From Candidatus Peribacteria bacterium (lineage in GTDB: Bacteria > Patescibacteriota > Gracilibacteria > UBA1369 > 2-02-FULL-48-14): a stretch of DNA of 40,680 bases. Below the pieces are notes generated by a model, which worked only from the letters and a program-made list of their open reading frames with translations, was not told the DNA's origin and did not search any database. Of this stretch, positions 32,521-40,573 are shown one piece after another; position 1 is the stretch's first letter; the number at the start of each line of letters is the position of its first letter. The DNA lies in NCBI GenBank assembly GCA_943349825.1, contig CALQZQ010000008.1, forward strand, positions 1 through 40,680. Reading direction: 5' to 3'. Made by a program: the position numbers and the translations under genes.

Positions 32521-32682
32521 GAGGGTATTTAAAAAGTCATTTTCGAAATGAAAGGTTTAGCATTTTGAGCGAAACAAGGAAGGACGACGAAGGCGTATCG
32601 GTAGAGATACATCGAGGAGGAGTGACGCAGTTGGAGCCAAAATTCTAACATTGTAATAGGAAATGACTTTTTAAATACCCTC
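32521..32682. repeat. 162-bp near-palindromic element between metK and ahcY
   Basis: The ends are 24-bp inverted repeats (32521-32544 and 32659-32682) with 23 of 24 matches, starting GAGGGTATTTAAAAAGTCAT. Inside, a second imperfect inverted pair (32555-32575 and 32630-32649; TTTTGAGC and GGAGCCAAAA) encloses a purine-rich core with a GTATC-GGTAGA-GATAC hairpin (32595-32610). The right end supplies part of the metK stop codon; the left end stops 2 bp before the ahcY ATG. Either a small mobile (MITE-like) element or a structured RNA. It carries no gene. Confidence 0.85.
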
Positions 32683-33812
32683 TAAGCTTTTTTAGAGAGT
32701 GCGTCCGCGCGGTCTGTTTTTTCCCAAGTGAAGTCCGGCAGTTCTCGGCCAAAGTGTCCGTAAACCGCGGTCTGCAAATAAATCGGCCGGAGCAAGTTCA
32801 AGTTCTTAATGATTCCCGCAGGGGTGAGCTCAAACTCTTCACGCACGAGTTCCGCGAGTCGTTCTCCAGAAACGCGGCCCGTTCCAAACGTTTCCACAAA
32901 AATAGACACCGGTTCGGCCACGCCAATGGCATAGGCGATTTGCACTTCACATTTTTTCGCGAGCCCGGCTGCCACCAAATTCTTGGCGATATAACGCGCC
33001 ATGTAGGCTCCGCTGCGATCCACTTTGCTCGGATCCTTTCCAGAAAAACATCCACCTCCGTGGCGACCCATGCCGCCGTAAGTGTCCACAATGATTTTGC
33101 GTCCGGTCAGGCCGCTGTCTCCGGGAGGCCCGCCAATAATAAAGCGTCCCGTAGGATTGATGTGAAACACGGTTTCGTCGGTCAAATACTTTCCACACAC
33201 CGGTCGAATCACGTGCTCCAAAATATCGGCCTTAATCTGGTCTTGTCCCACATGCGGATCGTGTTGAGTGGACAGCACCACCGTGTGCACCGACTCGGGC
33301 TGGCCTGCATCGTTGTAACGCACGGTCACTTGGCTTTTTCCATCCGGCCTCAAATAATCGAGGATTTTTTTCTTGCGCACTTCCGCGAGTCGCGCAGTCA
33401 ATTGGTGGGCCAAAGAAATGGGAAGCGGCATGAGCTCCGGAGTTTCGTCGCACGCAAAACCAAACATCATGCCTTGGTCGCCCGCACCGCCCGTGTCCAC
33501 GCCCAGCGCAATGTCCGCGCTCTGTTCGTCAATGGCGGTGAGCACCGCGCAAGCCTTGGAATCGAAGCCGTAAGCCGCATCGTTGTAACCCGCCTCGGAA
33601 ATCACGCGCCGCGCAATTTCGGGAATGTCCACATACACGGAAGTCCGAATTTCTCCGGCCACCAAAACCAGCCCCGTGGTCACCAGCGTTTCACACGCCA
33701 CGCGGCCTTTGGGGTCGTCTTTCAAAATAGCATCGAGCACTGCGTCGGAAATTTGGTCCGCGAGTTTATCGGGATGCCCTTCGGTAACGGATTCGGAAGT
33801 GAATAAAAACAT
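32682..33812 (-). CDS. metK: S-adenosylmethionine synthetase
   Basis: A 376-residue Met[23 protein letters not shown] at the N-terminus, [16 protein letters not shown], and the P-loop-like [27 protein letters not shown] are intact (Cys replaces the usual Ala in GGGAFSG). It makes SAM from methionine and ATP. It starts 3 bp after the stop of the glycosyltransferase fusion, so it is in an operon with it. Its stop codon lies in the inverted repeat of the following element. Confidence 0.95.
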   Translation of the reverse strand: MFLFTSESVTEGHPDKLADQISDAVLDAILKDDPKGRVACETLVTTGLVLVAGEIRTSVYVDIPEIARRVISEAGYNDAAYGFDSKACAVLTAIDEQSADIALGVDTGGAGDQGMMFGFACDETPELMPLPISLAHQLTARLAEVRKKKILDYLRPDGKSQVTVRYNDAGQPESVHTVVLSTQHDPHVGQDQIKADILEHVIRPVCGKYLTDETVFHINPTGRFIIGGPPGDSGLTGRKIIVDTYGGMGRHGGGCFSGKDPSKVDRSGAYMARYIAKNLVAAGLAKKCEVQIAYAIGVAEPVSIFVETFGTGRVSGERLAELVREEFELTPAGIIKNLNLLRPIYLQTAVYGHFGRELPDFTWEKTDRADALSKKA

Positions 33813-33815
33813 AGG

Positions 33816-35783
33816 CTAGAGACTACAGGATTTAATGAATTGACTCAAGGTCATGAACTCCAGCCCCATGTGCTGCTTCAAAAAGGTCAGTTTTTTAGCC
33901 AATTCTGTAAACGCTTCGCCACTGGGATTTTCGGCCACACTCCATTCAAAAATCAAATAAGGCTCCATGCCATGATGCTTTTGATAACTGCGCAGGCGGT
34001 TCACACTCGCCAAAAAAGAAGCATCGGACATTTCCAAAACCATTTCCATATTCATCTTTACCATGCGTCCATGAGGGATGCCCCATTTCCAAGCAATCGT
34101 GGGATCCGGATCCGCGCTCACCGGCAAAAATTCAAAGCCGGCTTCATGCGCCAAATCCAAGTCCTCTTCGTCGTCCAGATCCAGCGGAGCACGCAGCATG
34201 CGCACGTCTTTGAAACCATTTCCCTCCAAGCGCTCTCGCACGGCGCGCAGCGCTTTTTTGCGTGATGGCAAGCTCACCCATTCGGCTCGCGTCAACTTCA
34301 CTCCCAGTTCGTGGCCGCCTTCATGCAGACTCAGGAGTTCTTCGGAAAAAGGTTCCAGCAAGTCCGATTGAATGAACAAAGTACTGGGCATGCTCCATTG
34401 GGCACAGAACTCGGAGAAACGTTCCAAGAAGGGCAGCAATATACTGTCCTCATGAGGAAGCTCGTGCGCGGATTCTTGTTCCAAATTCACCGTCATGCAA
34501 AAGCGCAGCGGAGCTTTTCCTTTGTAGGGCACCCGCGAAGCCCGCGCCTTAAAAAAAACAAAAGGCAATTTTATCGGCGAAACCAAAACTTCCTTTTGTT
34601 CGATTTGCTGCACCACCTTTCGCTGCATCACACTGTCGTACACGCGCAGCATTTTTTGCACGGTCGTCTCCCACGTGAATTCCTGTGACACCAAATCGTA
34701 ACTGGCCTGGCCCATGCTTTCCAAATGCGGATTGCTGGCAAAATGTTCCAAGTAATAGGCGAGTTCTTCTACATCGTCCGGTTCCACCAAATGTCCATTC
34801 TGATTTTCAAATACCAGTTTACGAAGATCTCCCACGTTGGTCGCGAGCAGCGGCAGTCGCGCGGCACACGCTTCCAAGGCCGCAAAAGGCAGAGCTTCGG
34901 AACGCGAAGGGAGCACAAAAAGATCCGAGGATTTATAGAGCTTCACCAGCGGTTCTCCCGTGATCATTCCATGGAAGCGCAGGTACTTGCTAATGCCAAG
35001 TCGCTCAGCGCGCGCTTCCAGCATTTTTCGATCCGGCCCGTTGCCGGCAAAGTGCAGTTGAAAATCGCGCTGCGACTGAATGAATCCGGTGCCTTCCACC
35101 ACTCGTTTAGCTGCATCCAACAGCAAATCCACGCCCTTAATAGTGTCCAAACGGCCCACGAACAAAACATTAAAACGCTGGGGATCTTTTTCGGCCTCCA
35201 CCGCATCGAATCGTTCGGTATCCACACCGTACGGAATCACCAGCACGGGGTCGTTCACATTGGGAGCCTTCAGAAAACTTTCGGCGATGGAAATTTCCTG
35301 AGAATACTTAGTTTCCAAAAACATCACACGGTGAATGATCTTTCGCAGCGTCCAAGATTTTTGAAACACATTATTGCCATGCACAGTGAGTAGGGTAGGC
35401 ACGCGGGTGAACCACGAAGCCGCTTTCATGGCCACCGCACTCGTAGCGGTGTGCGCATGGTAGGCACGGTAAGTGCGGCCGGCGCTCAGCAGACTGAAAA
35501 AAGTTCCGGCAATAAACCACAGCTGCATGAACACATTCCACGGATGGCTGGAAAACCCCAAACGTTTCACACGAATGGCTTCCATTTCTTCCACGGCGCG
35601 TTCTTCCGGGCTCAACTTTCCATCAATGGCGCGCGTAAAAATGTCGATTTCAAAACCATGCTCATTCGCCAGCGCTTCCGCGAGCTTGGCGCAGTAGACT
35701 TGCTCACCCGTATGCACGGGGAACCACGTGTCCATGATCATGGCGATGCGTGGTTTCCGTCTTTGTATTTTACGAATTTCCAT
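33816..35783 (-). CDS. GT4 glycosyltransferase fused to a degenerate polysaccharide-deacetylase-like domain
   Basis: A 655-residue protein. Residues 1-395 are a GT-B glycosyltransferase (IAMIMDTWFPVHTGEQVYCAKLAEAL, LFVGRLDTIKGVDLLLDAA, PSRSEALPFAALEACAARLPLLATNVG). From about 430 a NodB-like fold follows: FCMTVNLEQES, STLFIQSDLL, LHEGGHELGVKLTRAEW. The catalytic Asp pair of motif 1 and the His-x3/4-His of motif 2 are missing, so it probably binds rather than deacetylates. Start chosen at 35783, one base after the preceding stop. It lies in the DUF1385-metK-ahcY unit. Possible role: synthesis of a wall polymer. Confidence 0.85.
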   Translation of the reverse strand: MEIRKIQRRKPRIAMIMDTWFPVHTGEQVYCAKLAEALANEHGFEIDIFTRAIDGKLSPEERAVEEMEAIRVKRLGFSSHPWNVFMQLWFIAGTFFSLLSAGRTYRAYHAHTATSAVAMKAASWFTRVPTLLTVHGNNVFQKSWTLRKIIHRVMFLETKYSQEISIAESFLKAPNVNDPVLVIPYGVDTERFDAVEAEKDPQRFNVLFVGRLDTIKGVDLLLDAAKRVVEGTGFIQSQRDFQLHFAGNGPDRKMLEARAERLGISKYLRFHGMITGEPLVKLYKSSDLFVLPSRSEALPFAALEACAARLPLLATNVGDLRKLVFENQNGHLVEPDDVEELAYYLEHFASNPHLESMGQASYDLVSQEFTWETTVQKMLRVYDSVMQRKVVQQIEQKEVLVSPIKLPFVFFKARASRVPYKGKAPLRFCMTVNLEQESAHELPHEDSILLPFLERFSEFCAQWSMPSTLFIQSDLLEPFSEELLSLHEGGHELGVKLTRAEWVSLPSRKKALRAVRERLEGNGFKDVRMLRAPLDLDDEEDLDLAHEAGFEFLPVSADPDPTIAWKWGIPHGRMVKMNMEMVLEMSDASFLASVNRLRSYQKHHGMEPYLIFEWSVAENPSGEAFTELAKKLTFLKQHMGLEFMTLSQFIKSCSL

Positions 35784-35784
35784 C

Positions 35785-36723
35785 TCAAGGAACAGGTAAT
35801 TTTTCAATAGCGAGCGACTCTTTCAAAGAATGCAAAGCCACTTCGAGTTGATCATCATCGGGCTCACGCGTGGTGAGTCGTTGCAAGAAAAGTCCGGGAG
35901 CAATCAAGGCGCGCACCACGGCAAAATTCTGGTACTTCGCGCTGAGCTTCAGCACTTCATAACTCGCTCCCGCAATAAAAGGAATCACGGCGATGCGACT
36001 GGCCAGCAAGAGCCAAAAGTTATCATTGGGCGGAACCACCGTATACACCAGCACGCTCGTGAGAATCACTAGAAAAATAAAGCTGGTTCCACAACGAGGA
36101 TGAAAACGTGTTTGCTTCCGCGCATTCGCCACCGTGAGCTCCAGACCTTTTTCGTAAGTCCAAATCGATTTGTGCTCGGCACCGTGGTATTGGAAGACCC
36201 GCGCAATGTCCTTGAGTAAAGAAATCGCGCTGATGTAGACCAAAAAAATGCTGATCTTCGTGAGGCCATCGATGGCATTGAAGAGTAGATAGTGCTCTTT
36301 GACCACCGGCCACGCATTGGAGGCCTGTTCCGCCACCCACAGCGGCAAAAACTTCAGCAGGAACAAAGTCACGCAAAGGGTAAACAGCACGTAGAGCCCG
36401 CCAAAAATAGCAAACAACACGCGCACCCAACCCTTTTGTACTTCCTCTTCTTGCCCCACAAACACGGCATTGGAAAAACTCAGGGAGCGGTAGCCAATCA
36501 TCATGGACTCCACGAGCTGCACCATGCCACGGATGAAAGGCAGCCTTAAAAGTACCCAATGACTGGTCAGACTCACGAATTTTTCTTGTTTCATCTTTAG
36601 CTCACCCTCGGGGCTGCGCACGCTGACCGTGTAAAAATGCGGCGAACGCATCATCACTCCTTCGATCACGGCCTGGCCACCGACGGCAAAATCAATCTGG
36701 GGCTCTAAAGGTTTCATGCGCAT
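35785..36723 (-). CDS. DUF1385 (YqhQ-like) membrane protein
   Basis: A 312-residue membrane protein of the DUF1385 family. The N-terminal FAVGGQAVIEGVMMRSP, the middle YHGAEHKSIWTYEKGLELT and RFHPRCGTSFIFLV are family hallmarks; about five or six membrane segments lie between and after. The biochemical role of the family is not settled. I start at ATG 36723, near the conserved N-terminus, rather than at 36774. One base separates it from the next gene, making it first in the unit with the GT4 fusion, metK and ahcY. Confidence 0.88.
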   Translation of the reverse strand: MRMKPLEPQIDFAVGGQAVIEGVMMRSPHFYTVSVRSPEGELKMKQEKFVSLTSHWVLLRLPFIRGMVQLVESMMIGYRSLSFSNAVFVGQEEEVQKGWVRVLFAIFGGLYVLFTLCVTLFLLKFLPLWVAEQASNAWPVVKEHYLLFNAIDGLTKISIFLVYISAISLLKDIARVFQYHGAEHKSIWTYEKGLELTVANARKQTRFHPRCGTSFIFLVILTSVLVYTVVPPNDNFWLLLASRIAVIPFIAGASYEVLKLSAKYQNFAVVRALIAPGLFLQRLTTREPDDDQLEVALHSLKESLAIEKLPVP

Positions 36724-36880
36724 AGTTTGCCAGAAACCGGGAGAAAAAACCACTGGTATTGGGAGGATGGACAAAAAGGCAAAAAGATCCTAAACTCAGT
36801 ACTTCTAAGTAATAAAATGAGCAAAGACTGGACTCATCCCAAAGGTAGACGGTGCCACCGCTCTTAAATTTGCTACAGAA

Positions 36881-37282
36881 ATGGCAAGAATTAGGGCCAT
36901 GGTAGGGGCCATGCAGCCCGGAGAAAAAGAAGATGTGGACGCTGATGCACTGACTTTTGGACAAGGAGCAGGACTTGACACTCATTTTCAAGTCGCCTTC
37001 ACCTTTGACCAATTGCCACAACTGGAAGCAGAACGGGAACGAGATTTCAGGGGCGCAATCGGTGCTCTGGCAGATGGGTTAAAGGCTCATCCCAAAGGAA
37101 TAAGATTGAAGCCAAACAGTCTTCGTACGCTCACAGAAATCTGTAGCGCCAAGGGTACCGCATTGCCGACGATTCTCGCGTTAGTCCTCAGTCGAACGGT
37201 TTCACAAGAAAACGACATCTTCAGGATCCTCACCGAAGCCGAAGTCAGGACTTTACTGGCGAGAAAAAGGCCGCAAAACTGA
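36881..37282 (+). CDS. unknown soluble protein, possibly frameshifted at its 5' end
   Basis: A 133-residue reading frame from ATG 36881, of unknown family. It has no signal peptide; acidic and basic stretches alternate, ending LTEAEVRTLLARKRPQN. The protein-like residues VDGATALKFATE run in frame before that ATG back to 36845, but a TGA (36818-36820) closes the frame without a start. An ATG at 36817 reads MSKDWTHPK in another frame; dropping one G at 36844-36845 would join them. So the native protein may begin at 36817 with a 1-bp insertion, or really at 36881. Confidence 0.55.
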   Translation: MARIRAMVGAMQPGEKEDVDADALTFGQGAGLDTHFQVAFTFDQLPQLEAERERDFRGAIGALADGLKAHPKGIRLKPNSLRTLTEICSAKGTALPTILALVLSRTVSQENDIFRILTEAEVRTLLARKRPQN

Positions 37283-37300
37283 GGTGAGTATTCGCTCACC
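37283..37300. repeat. GGTGAG/CTCACC hairpin
   Basis: A 6-bp stem with loop TATTCG just after the stop of the unknown gene. No T tract follows, so terminator function is doubtful. Confidence 0.5.
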
Positions 37301-37328
37301 ACAATTGTGCAAAACGAGCCAGTCAAAG

Positions 37329-37370
37329 TGACAAAATGTCAGGGATTTGTCAGGCCGATTTTGCTAGAAT
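37329..37370 (+). promoter_or_regulatory. promoter and dyad before the HNH gene
   Basis: TGACA-AAA-TGTCA (37329-37341) is a perfect dyad; TGTCAGG occurs twice 11 bp apart (37337, 37348). The extended -10 TGCTAGAAT (37362-37370) ends 26 bp before the ATG. One helical turn between repeats suggests a regulator site. Confidence 0.5.
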
Positions 37371-37396
37371 TTAGCCGTTATTTTAACCTGCTAAAC

Positions 37397-38209
37397 ATGA
37401 CTGATGAAAAACTACTGGCCCTGTGTGAAAAATACGGCCGCCGCGCGCTGATCTGGCGGCGCAAATTTACGGGACTCTTGCCGGAAGTAAACCGTCGACG
37501 GCTCTATGAACGCCGCGGCTGCGAAAGCATTTTTGAGTTTGCATACAAGACGGCCGGGCTTTCAGAACAGCAGGTGAGGCGGGCTTTGAACTTGTCTTAT
37601 GAGTTTAGAGACAAACCAACCCTTCATGCACTACTGACAAACGGAAGTGTAGGCATGTCCAAGCTGGCACGAGTGGCTTCCATCGCGACGACAGAAAACG
37701 AAGTCGAGTTGGCCGAAAAAGTGAGGCTTTTACCACAAAAGGCGCTGGAAACTTTAGCGCGCGACGAGCGATTTTTAAAAGAGCAAAATGCCTCACCAAA
37801 GCCATTATTTGAGGAAAAATCTGTGCGTGCGCACACGACTTTCGAACTCTCCGCGGAAGTCCAGACGCAGCTCAACGCACTTCATGCTCAAGGCCAAGAT
37901 GTGAACGCTATCCTCATGGAACTGCTGCAGAAACGTCGCGAAGAAATTGCCCAGAAGAAACAGGAGCTGGCAGGTCAGCCCACCCAATCGCGCCATATTC
38001 CGGCCGCTGCCAAACGACTCCTTCAGGAAGAATTCGGCCAAAAATGCTCCATCCGTACCTGCACTCGCCCTGCCACGGAAATTCATCACACCCAACGCTT
38101 CGCTCTGGCCGGCACGCACGATCCTCACTACTTGGCACCCCTATGTAAAAGTCATCACCAAATTGCCCACACGATCGATCAGAAAGTTCAGCGGCACCTC
38201 AGCGGGTGA
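37397..38209 (+). CDS. HNH endonuclease domain protein
   Basis: A 270-residue protein. A helical N-terminal region (about 1-140) resembles the DUF222-type partner often fused to HNH nucleases. A Lys/Glu-rich helix (about 180-205) follows, then an HNH/ββα-metal fold: C-x4-C (CSIRTC), EIHHTQRFA, HDPHYLAPLCKSHHQIAH. The two central His and Cys-His pairs look intact. I start at ATG 37397, after the promoter; a GTG at 37307 would run through it. Its 3' end overlaps convergent pgeF by 11 bp. Its biological role is unclear: many such proteins are solitary. Confidence 0.82.
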   Translation: MTDEKLLALCEKYGRRALIWRRKFTGLLPEVNRRRLYERRGCESIFEFAYKTAGLSEQQVRRALNLSYEFRDKPTLHALLTNGSVGMSKLARVASIATTENEVELAEKVRLLPQKALETLARDERFLKEQNASPKPLFEEKSVRAHTTFELSAEVQTQLNALHAQGQDVNAILMELLQKRREEIAQKKQELAGQPTQSRHIPAAAKRLLQEEFGQKCSIRTCTRPATEIHHTQRFALAGTHDPHYLAPLCKSHHQIAHTIDQKVQRHLSG

Positions 38210-38822
38210 GTTCAATCCAAGTCCCAAACCGCCGCGCATCATGGTCCCGCCTCCAGGAAAACCATTCCGGTGAACAGCACGTGCAGACGCGCATCCACTC
38301 CACGCGGCCTTCACTCACGCCGGCCTCACGCAGCTGCCTCTCCAAAATCGCCCACAAATCGACATGTTTATCCGCTCGAATCGCCCAGTGATATTTTGCC
38401 GGAATTTCCACTCGCGGGTCACTGAATTCAGAACACTCCACACCGAGAGACGGGCCTATCCCTACTGTCAAGCGCTCGGCCACCGCGCCCAGCTCCACCA
38501 TGCGCGCCACCACCAAGGGCACAATGTCCGCCGTGAGCCCGCGCCAACCCGCATGCACCGCCGCCACCACGCCCGCTTCCTCATCGGCCAAAACCACGGG
38601 GATACAATCCGCGGTTTTAATCAGAAGTCTCACTCCTGGGACCCGCGTCACCATGGCATCCGCCGTAAGCGCCGGTCCCATCGATTCAATCTCTAAAATC
38701 TCGGTCCCATGCACCTGATTCAGCCATTGAACCTGGAAAGGAAGCTCTTCCAGCACGTCGCGCTCCACTTGGAGCACTCCCGCCTCTACCCCCGCACCCA
38801 AAGAAAAAGGCAAAAACCGCAT
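38199..38822 (-). CDS. pgeF: PgeF-like protein (laccase/polyphenol oxidase domain, YfiH family)
   Basis: A 207-residue Cu-oxidase_4 (DUF152) protein with the family signatures QVHGTEI, DAMVTRVPGVRLLIKTADCIPVVL, AAVHAGWRGL, GIGPSLGVECSEF and the C-terminal CTCCSPEWFSWRRD. The three metal ligands, His in VHGT, Cys in TADC and His in VHAGW, are present. E. coli PgeF edits mis-incorporated L-serine in peptidoglycan precursors; others act as purine nucleoside phosphorylases. I start at ATG 38822, where homology begins; 38879 overlaps the divergent promoter. Confidence 0.9.
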   Translation of the reverse strand: MRFLPFSLGAGVEAGVLQVERDVLEELPFQVQWLNQVHGTEILEIESMGPALTADAMVTRVPGVRLLIKTADCIPVVLADEEAGVVAAVHAGWRGLTADIVPLVVARMVELGAVAERLTVGIGPSLGVECSEFSDPRVEIPAKYHWAIRADKHVDLWAILERQLREAGVSEGRVEWMRVCTCCSPEWFSWRRDHDARRFGTWIELTR

Positions 38823-38828
38823 AAGAAA

Positions 38829-38856
38829 TTGCAAATTGTCATTATTATGCCATACT
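38829..38856. promoter_or_regulatory. overlapping divergent promoters of pgeF and the amidohydrolase gene
   Basis: Plus strand: TTGCAA (38829-38834), 16 nt, CATACT (38851-38856) with TG before it. Minus strand: TGG-CATAAT with its -10 at 38844-38849. The two share the same 30 bp, so firing of one should hinder the other. Confidence 0.45.
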
Positions 38857-38880
38857 GAGCGACGTATTCCACCCCACATT

Positions 38881-39792
38881 ATGAAAGCTCTTCAAACCTT
38901 CATTTGGGCCATTATCCCAATTCTCTTATTGGTGCAGGTCAGTCAGGCCACGCCGAGCACGCCGCCCATTTTTGACGTGCACGAATCCATCGAAGGTTTG
39001 TCCGATGTTTTACCACTCCAACAAACCATGCTTGCCTTGAACATCCAGAAGATGGTCCTCCAAGGAATTCCCAAGGACATTCTTTACTACACCAAGAGTA
39101 AAGATATTTCTTTGGCAGACAGCGCCGACAACAATGGCCTTCTCGCTCAAGTGGTGTTTCAGACAAAAACACAAGATACCTTCGGCTTTTTCTGCACCAT
39201 CGATCCCCTAGATCTGGAACGGGTGCAACAAATGCAGGAATGCCTCAGCCAAGGAGCTATGGGAATCAAACTCTACAATGGTTATTCCTACGCGCACGTG
39301 GTTCCGGTAGACGACGCGCGTCTCTCTGATCTCTACGCGGCTCTTTCCGATGCCGGTGGAGTTCTGATGCTCGCCCTCAACAGCGGCGAATACCAGAGTG
39401 AGCTCGAAAATGTGCTCAGCCTCAACCCAGAATTGCCGGTCATTTGCCCTCATTACTGTCTGGCTTCTCAATCCTTGGACCGCCTCACGGACCTCATGAC
39501 TCGCTTCCCCAATCTCTACATCGACACGAGTTTTGGCCAAGAAAGTCTGGCCCGCACGGGCTTTGAAACGCTGAGCCAAAATCACGACGCCTTTGTTCAA
39601 TTTTTCACCACCTTCCAGGATCGCATTCTCTTTGGAACCGACAACGTAGTCACTGCCTACGAAGGCAAGGATCAAGACTACTTGAAAAACCTCTATCAGG
39701 AATACCTCGGGGTACTCACGGACACTCTAGATCTGCCTTACCCGATCCTCCGCAAAGTCCTGTGGCAAAATGCCGCAGATTTGCTAGAATAG
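38881..39792 (+). CDS. exported amidohydrolase-2-like protein
   Basis: A 303-residue protein. A signal peptide (about 1-23, FIWAIIPILLLVQVSQA) is followed by an amidohydrolase_2 TIM barrel: FDVHESIEGL, AMGIKLYNGYSY, ICPHYCLASQSLDRLTDLMTRFPNLYIDTSFG and RILFGTDNV. In this family the first motif is usually DxHxH; here the second His is Ser (DVHES), so metal binding may be altered. A catalytic Asp (GTD) is kept. The substrate is unknown. It is divergent from pgeF and ends 22 bp before the SPFH gene, whose -10 lies in its last codons. Confidence 0.78.
   Translation: MKALQTFIWAIIPILLLVQVSQATPSTPPIFDVHESIEGLSDVLPLQQTMLALNIQKMVLQGIPKDILYYTKSKDISLADSADNNGLLAQVVFQTKTQDTFGFFCTIDPLDLERVQQMQECLSQGAMGIKLYNGYSYAHVVPVDDARLSDLYAALSDAGGVLMLALNSGEYQSELENVLSLNPELPVICPHYCLASQSLDRLTDLMTRFPNLYIDTSFGQESLARTGFETLSQNHDAFVQFFTTFQDRILFGTDNVVTAYEGKDQDYLKNLYQEYLGVLTDTLDLPYPILRKVLWQNAADLLE
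39781..39790 (+). promoter_or_regulatory. extended -10 promoter of the SPFH gene
   Basis: TTGCTAGAAT, identical over 10 bp to the promoter at 37361-37370, lies 24 bp before the ATG and inside the previous gene's end. Confidence 0.55.
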
Positions 39793-39814
39793 GGCCACTT
39801 TTTACCCAAGCTTT

Positions 39815-40573
39815 ATGCCCGTACTGATCTTCATTGTCCTGGTGGTTTTGCTCGTCAGTATCCGTCAGGTCAATCAGTATGAACGTGGCGTGAAGTTCAC
39901 TCTCGGAAAATTCACGAAGATGGTGGACCCGGGTTGGCGCTTGGTGATCCCGATCATCCAATCCATGACAAAAGTGGATCTTCGTTTGCGCGCTGTGGAA
40001 GTGCCCAGCCAAGATTGTTTGACGAAAGACAATATTTCCGTGGCCGTGACCGCCGTTTTGTTCTTCAAGGTAGACGACGCCAGCAAGGCCATCCTCAACA
40101 TTGAAAATTTCTATTACGCCACCAGTCAGCTCGCTCAAACCACCATGCGTAACGTAGTGGGAGAAGTCACCCTGAATGAGCTCCTTTCTCAACGCGAACA
40201 ACAGTCTGAAAAAATCCGCAATGCCGTGGTAGACATGATCAAGGCTTGGGGAGTGAACGTGGTGAATGTGGAGCTCAAGGACATCAACATCCCGGAGGAC
40301 ATGAAGCGCACCATCGGTAAAGTAGCGGAAGCGCAACGTGAACGTGAAGCCACCATCATCAAATCGGAAGGAGAGGTAATCTCTGCCGAAAACTTGAGCA
40401 AAGCCGCCAAAATGCTGTCCTCTCAGCCTGGCGCCTTACACCTACGCACGCTCGATGCCATCAACGATCTTTCTTCCGACAACTCCAACACCACCGTTTG
40501 GATGATCCCCATCGAAACACTCCGTGCTTTGGAAGGCGTGGGCGAATTCATGAAATCCCAAGTCAAGAAATGA
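39815..40573 (+). CDS. SPFH/band-7 (stomatin/slipin-like) protein
   Basis: A 252-residue band-7 protein. A short N-terminal membrane anchor (about 1-17) precedes the SPFH domain with INQYERGV-like QVNQYERGVKFTLGKF, VDLRLRAVEVPSQDCLTKDN, AVTAVLFFKV and TTMRNVVGEVTLNELLSQRE; then an Ala/Glu-rich coiled coil (EAQREREATIIKSEGE). Slipins form membrane scaffold rings, often partnered by a NfeD-type protein, which is not seen here. The stop overlaps the next start (ATGA). Confidence 0.92.
   Translation: MPVLIFIVLVVLLVSIRQVNQYERGVKFTLGKFTKMVDPGWRLVIPIIQSMTKVDLRLRAVEVPSQDCLTKDNISVAVTAVLFFKVDDASKAILNIENFYYATSQLAQTTMRNVVGEVTLNELLSQREQQSEKIRNAVVDMIKAWGVNVVNVELKDINIPEDMKRTIGKVAEAQREREATIIKSEGEVISAENLSKAAKMLSSQPGALHLRTLDAINDLSSDNSNTTVWMIPIETLRALEGVGEFMKSQVKK

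Noticed and set aside
32521-32682. Known SAM or SAH riboswitch
   Set aside because: The conserved cores of these classes are not visible; the long perfect end repeats are unlike them. Kept as an unexplained element instead.
37283-37300. Terminator after the unknown 133-aa gene
   Set aside because: The hairpin lacks a T tract on either strand; listed only as a repeat.
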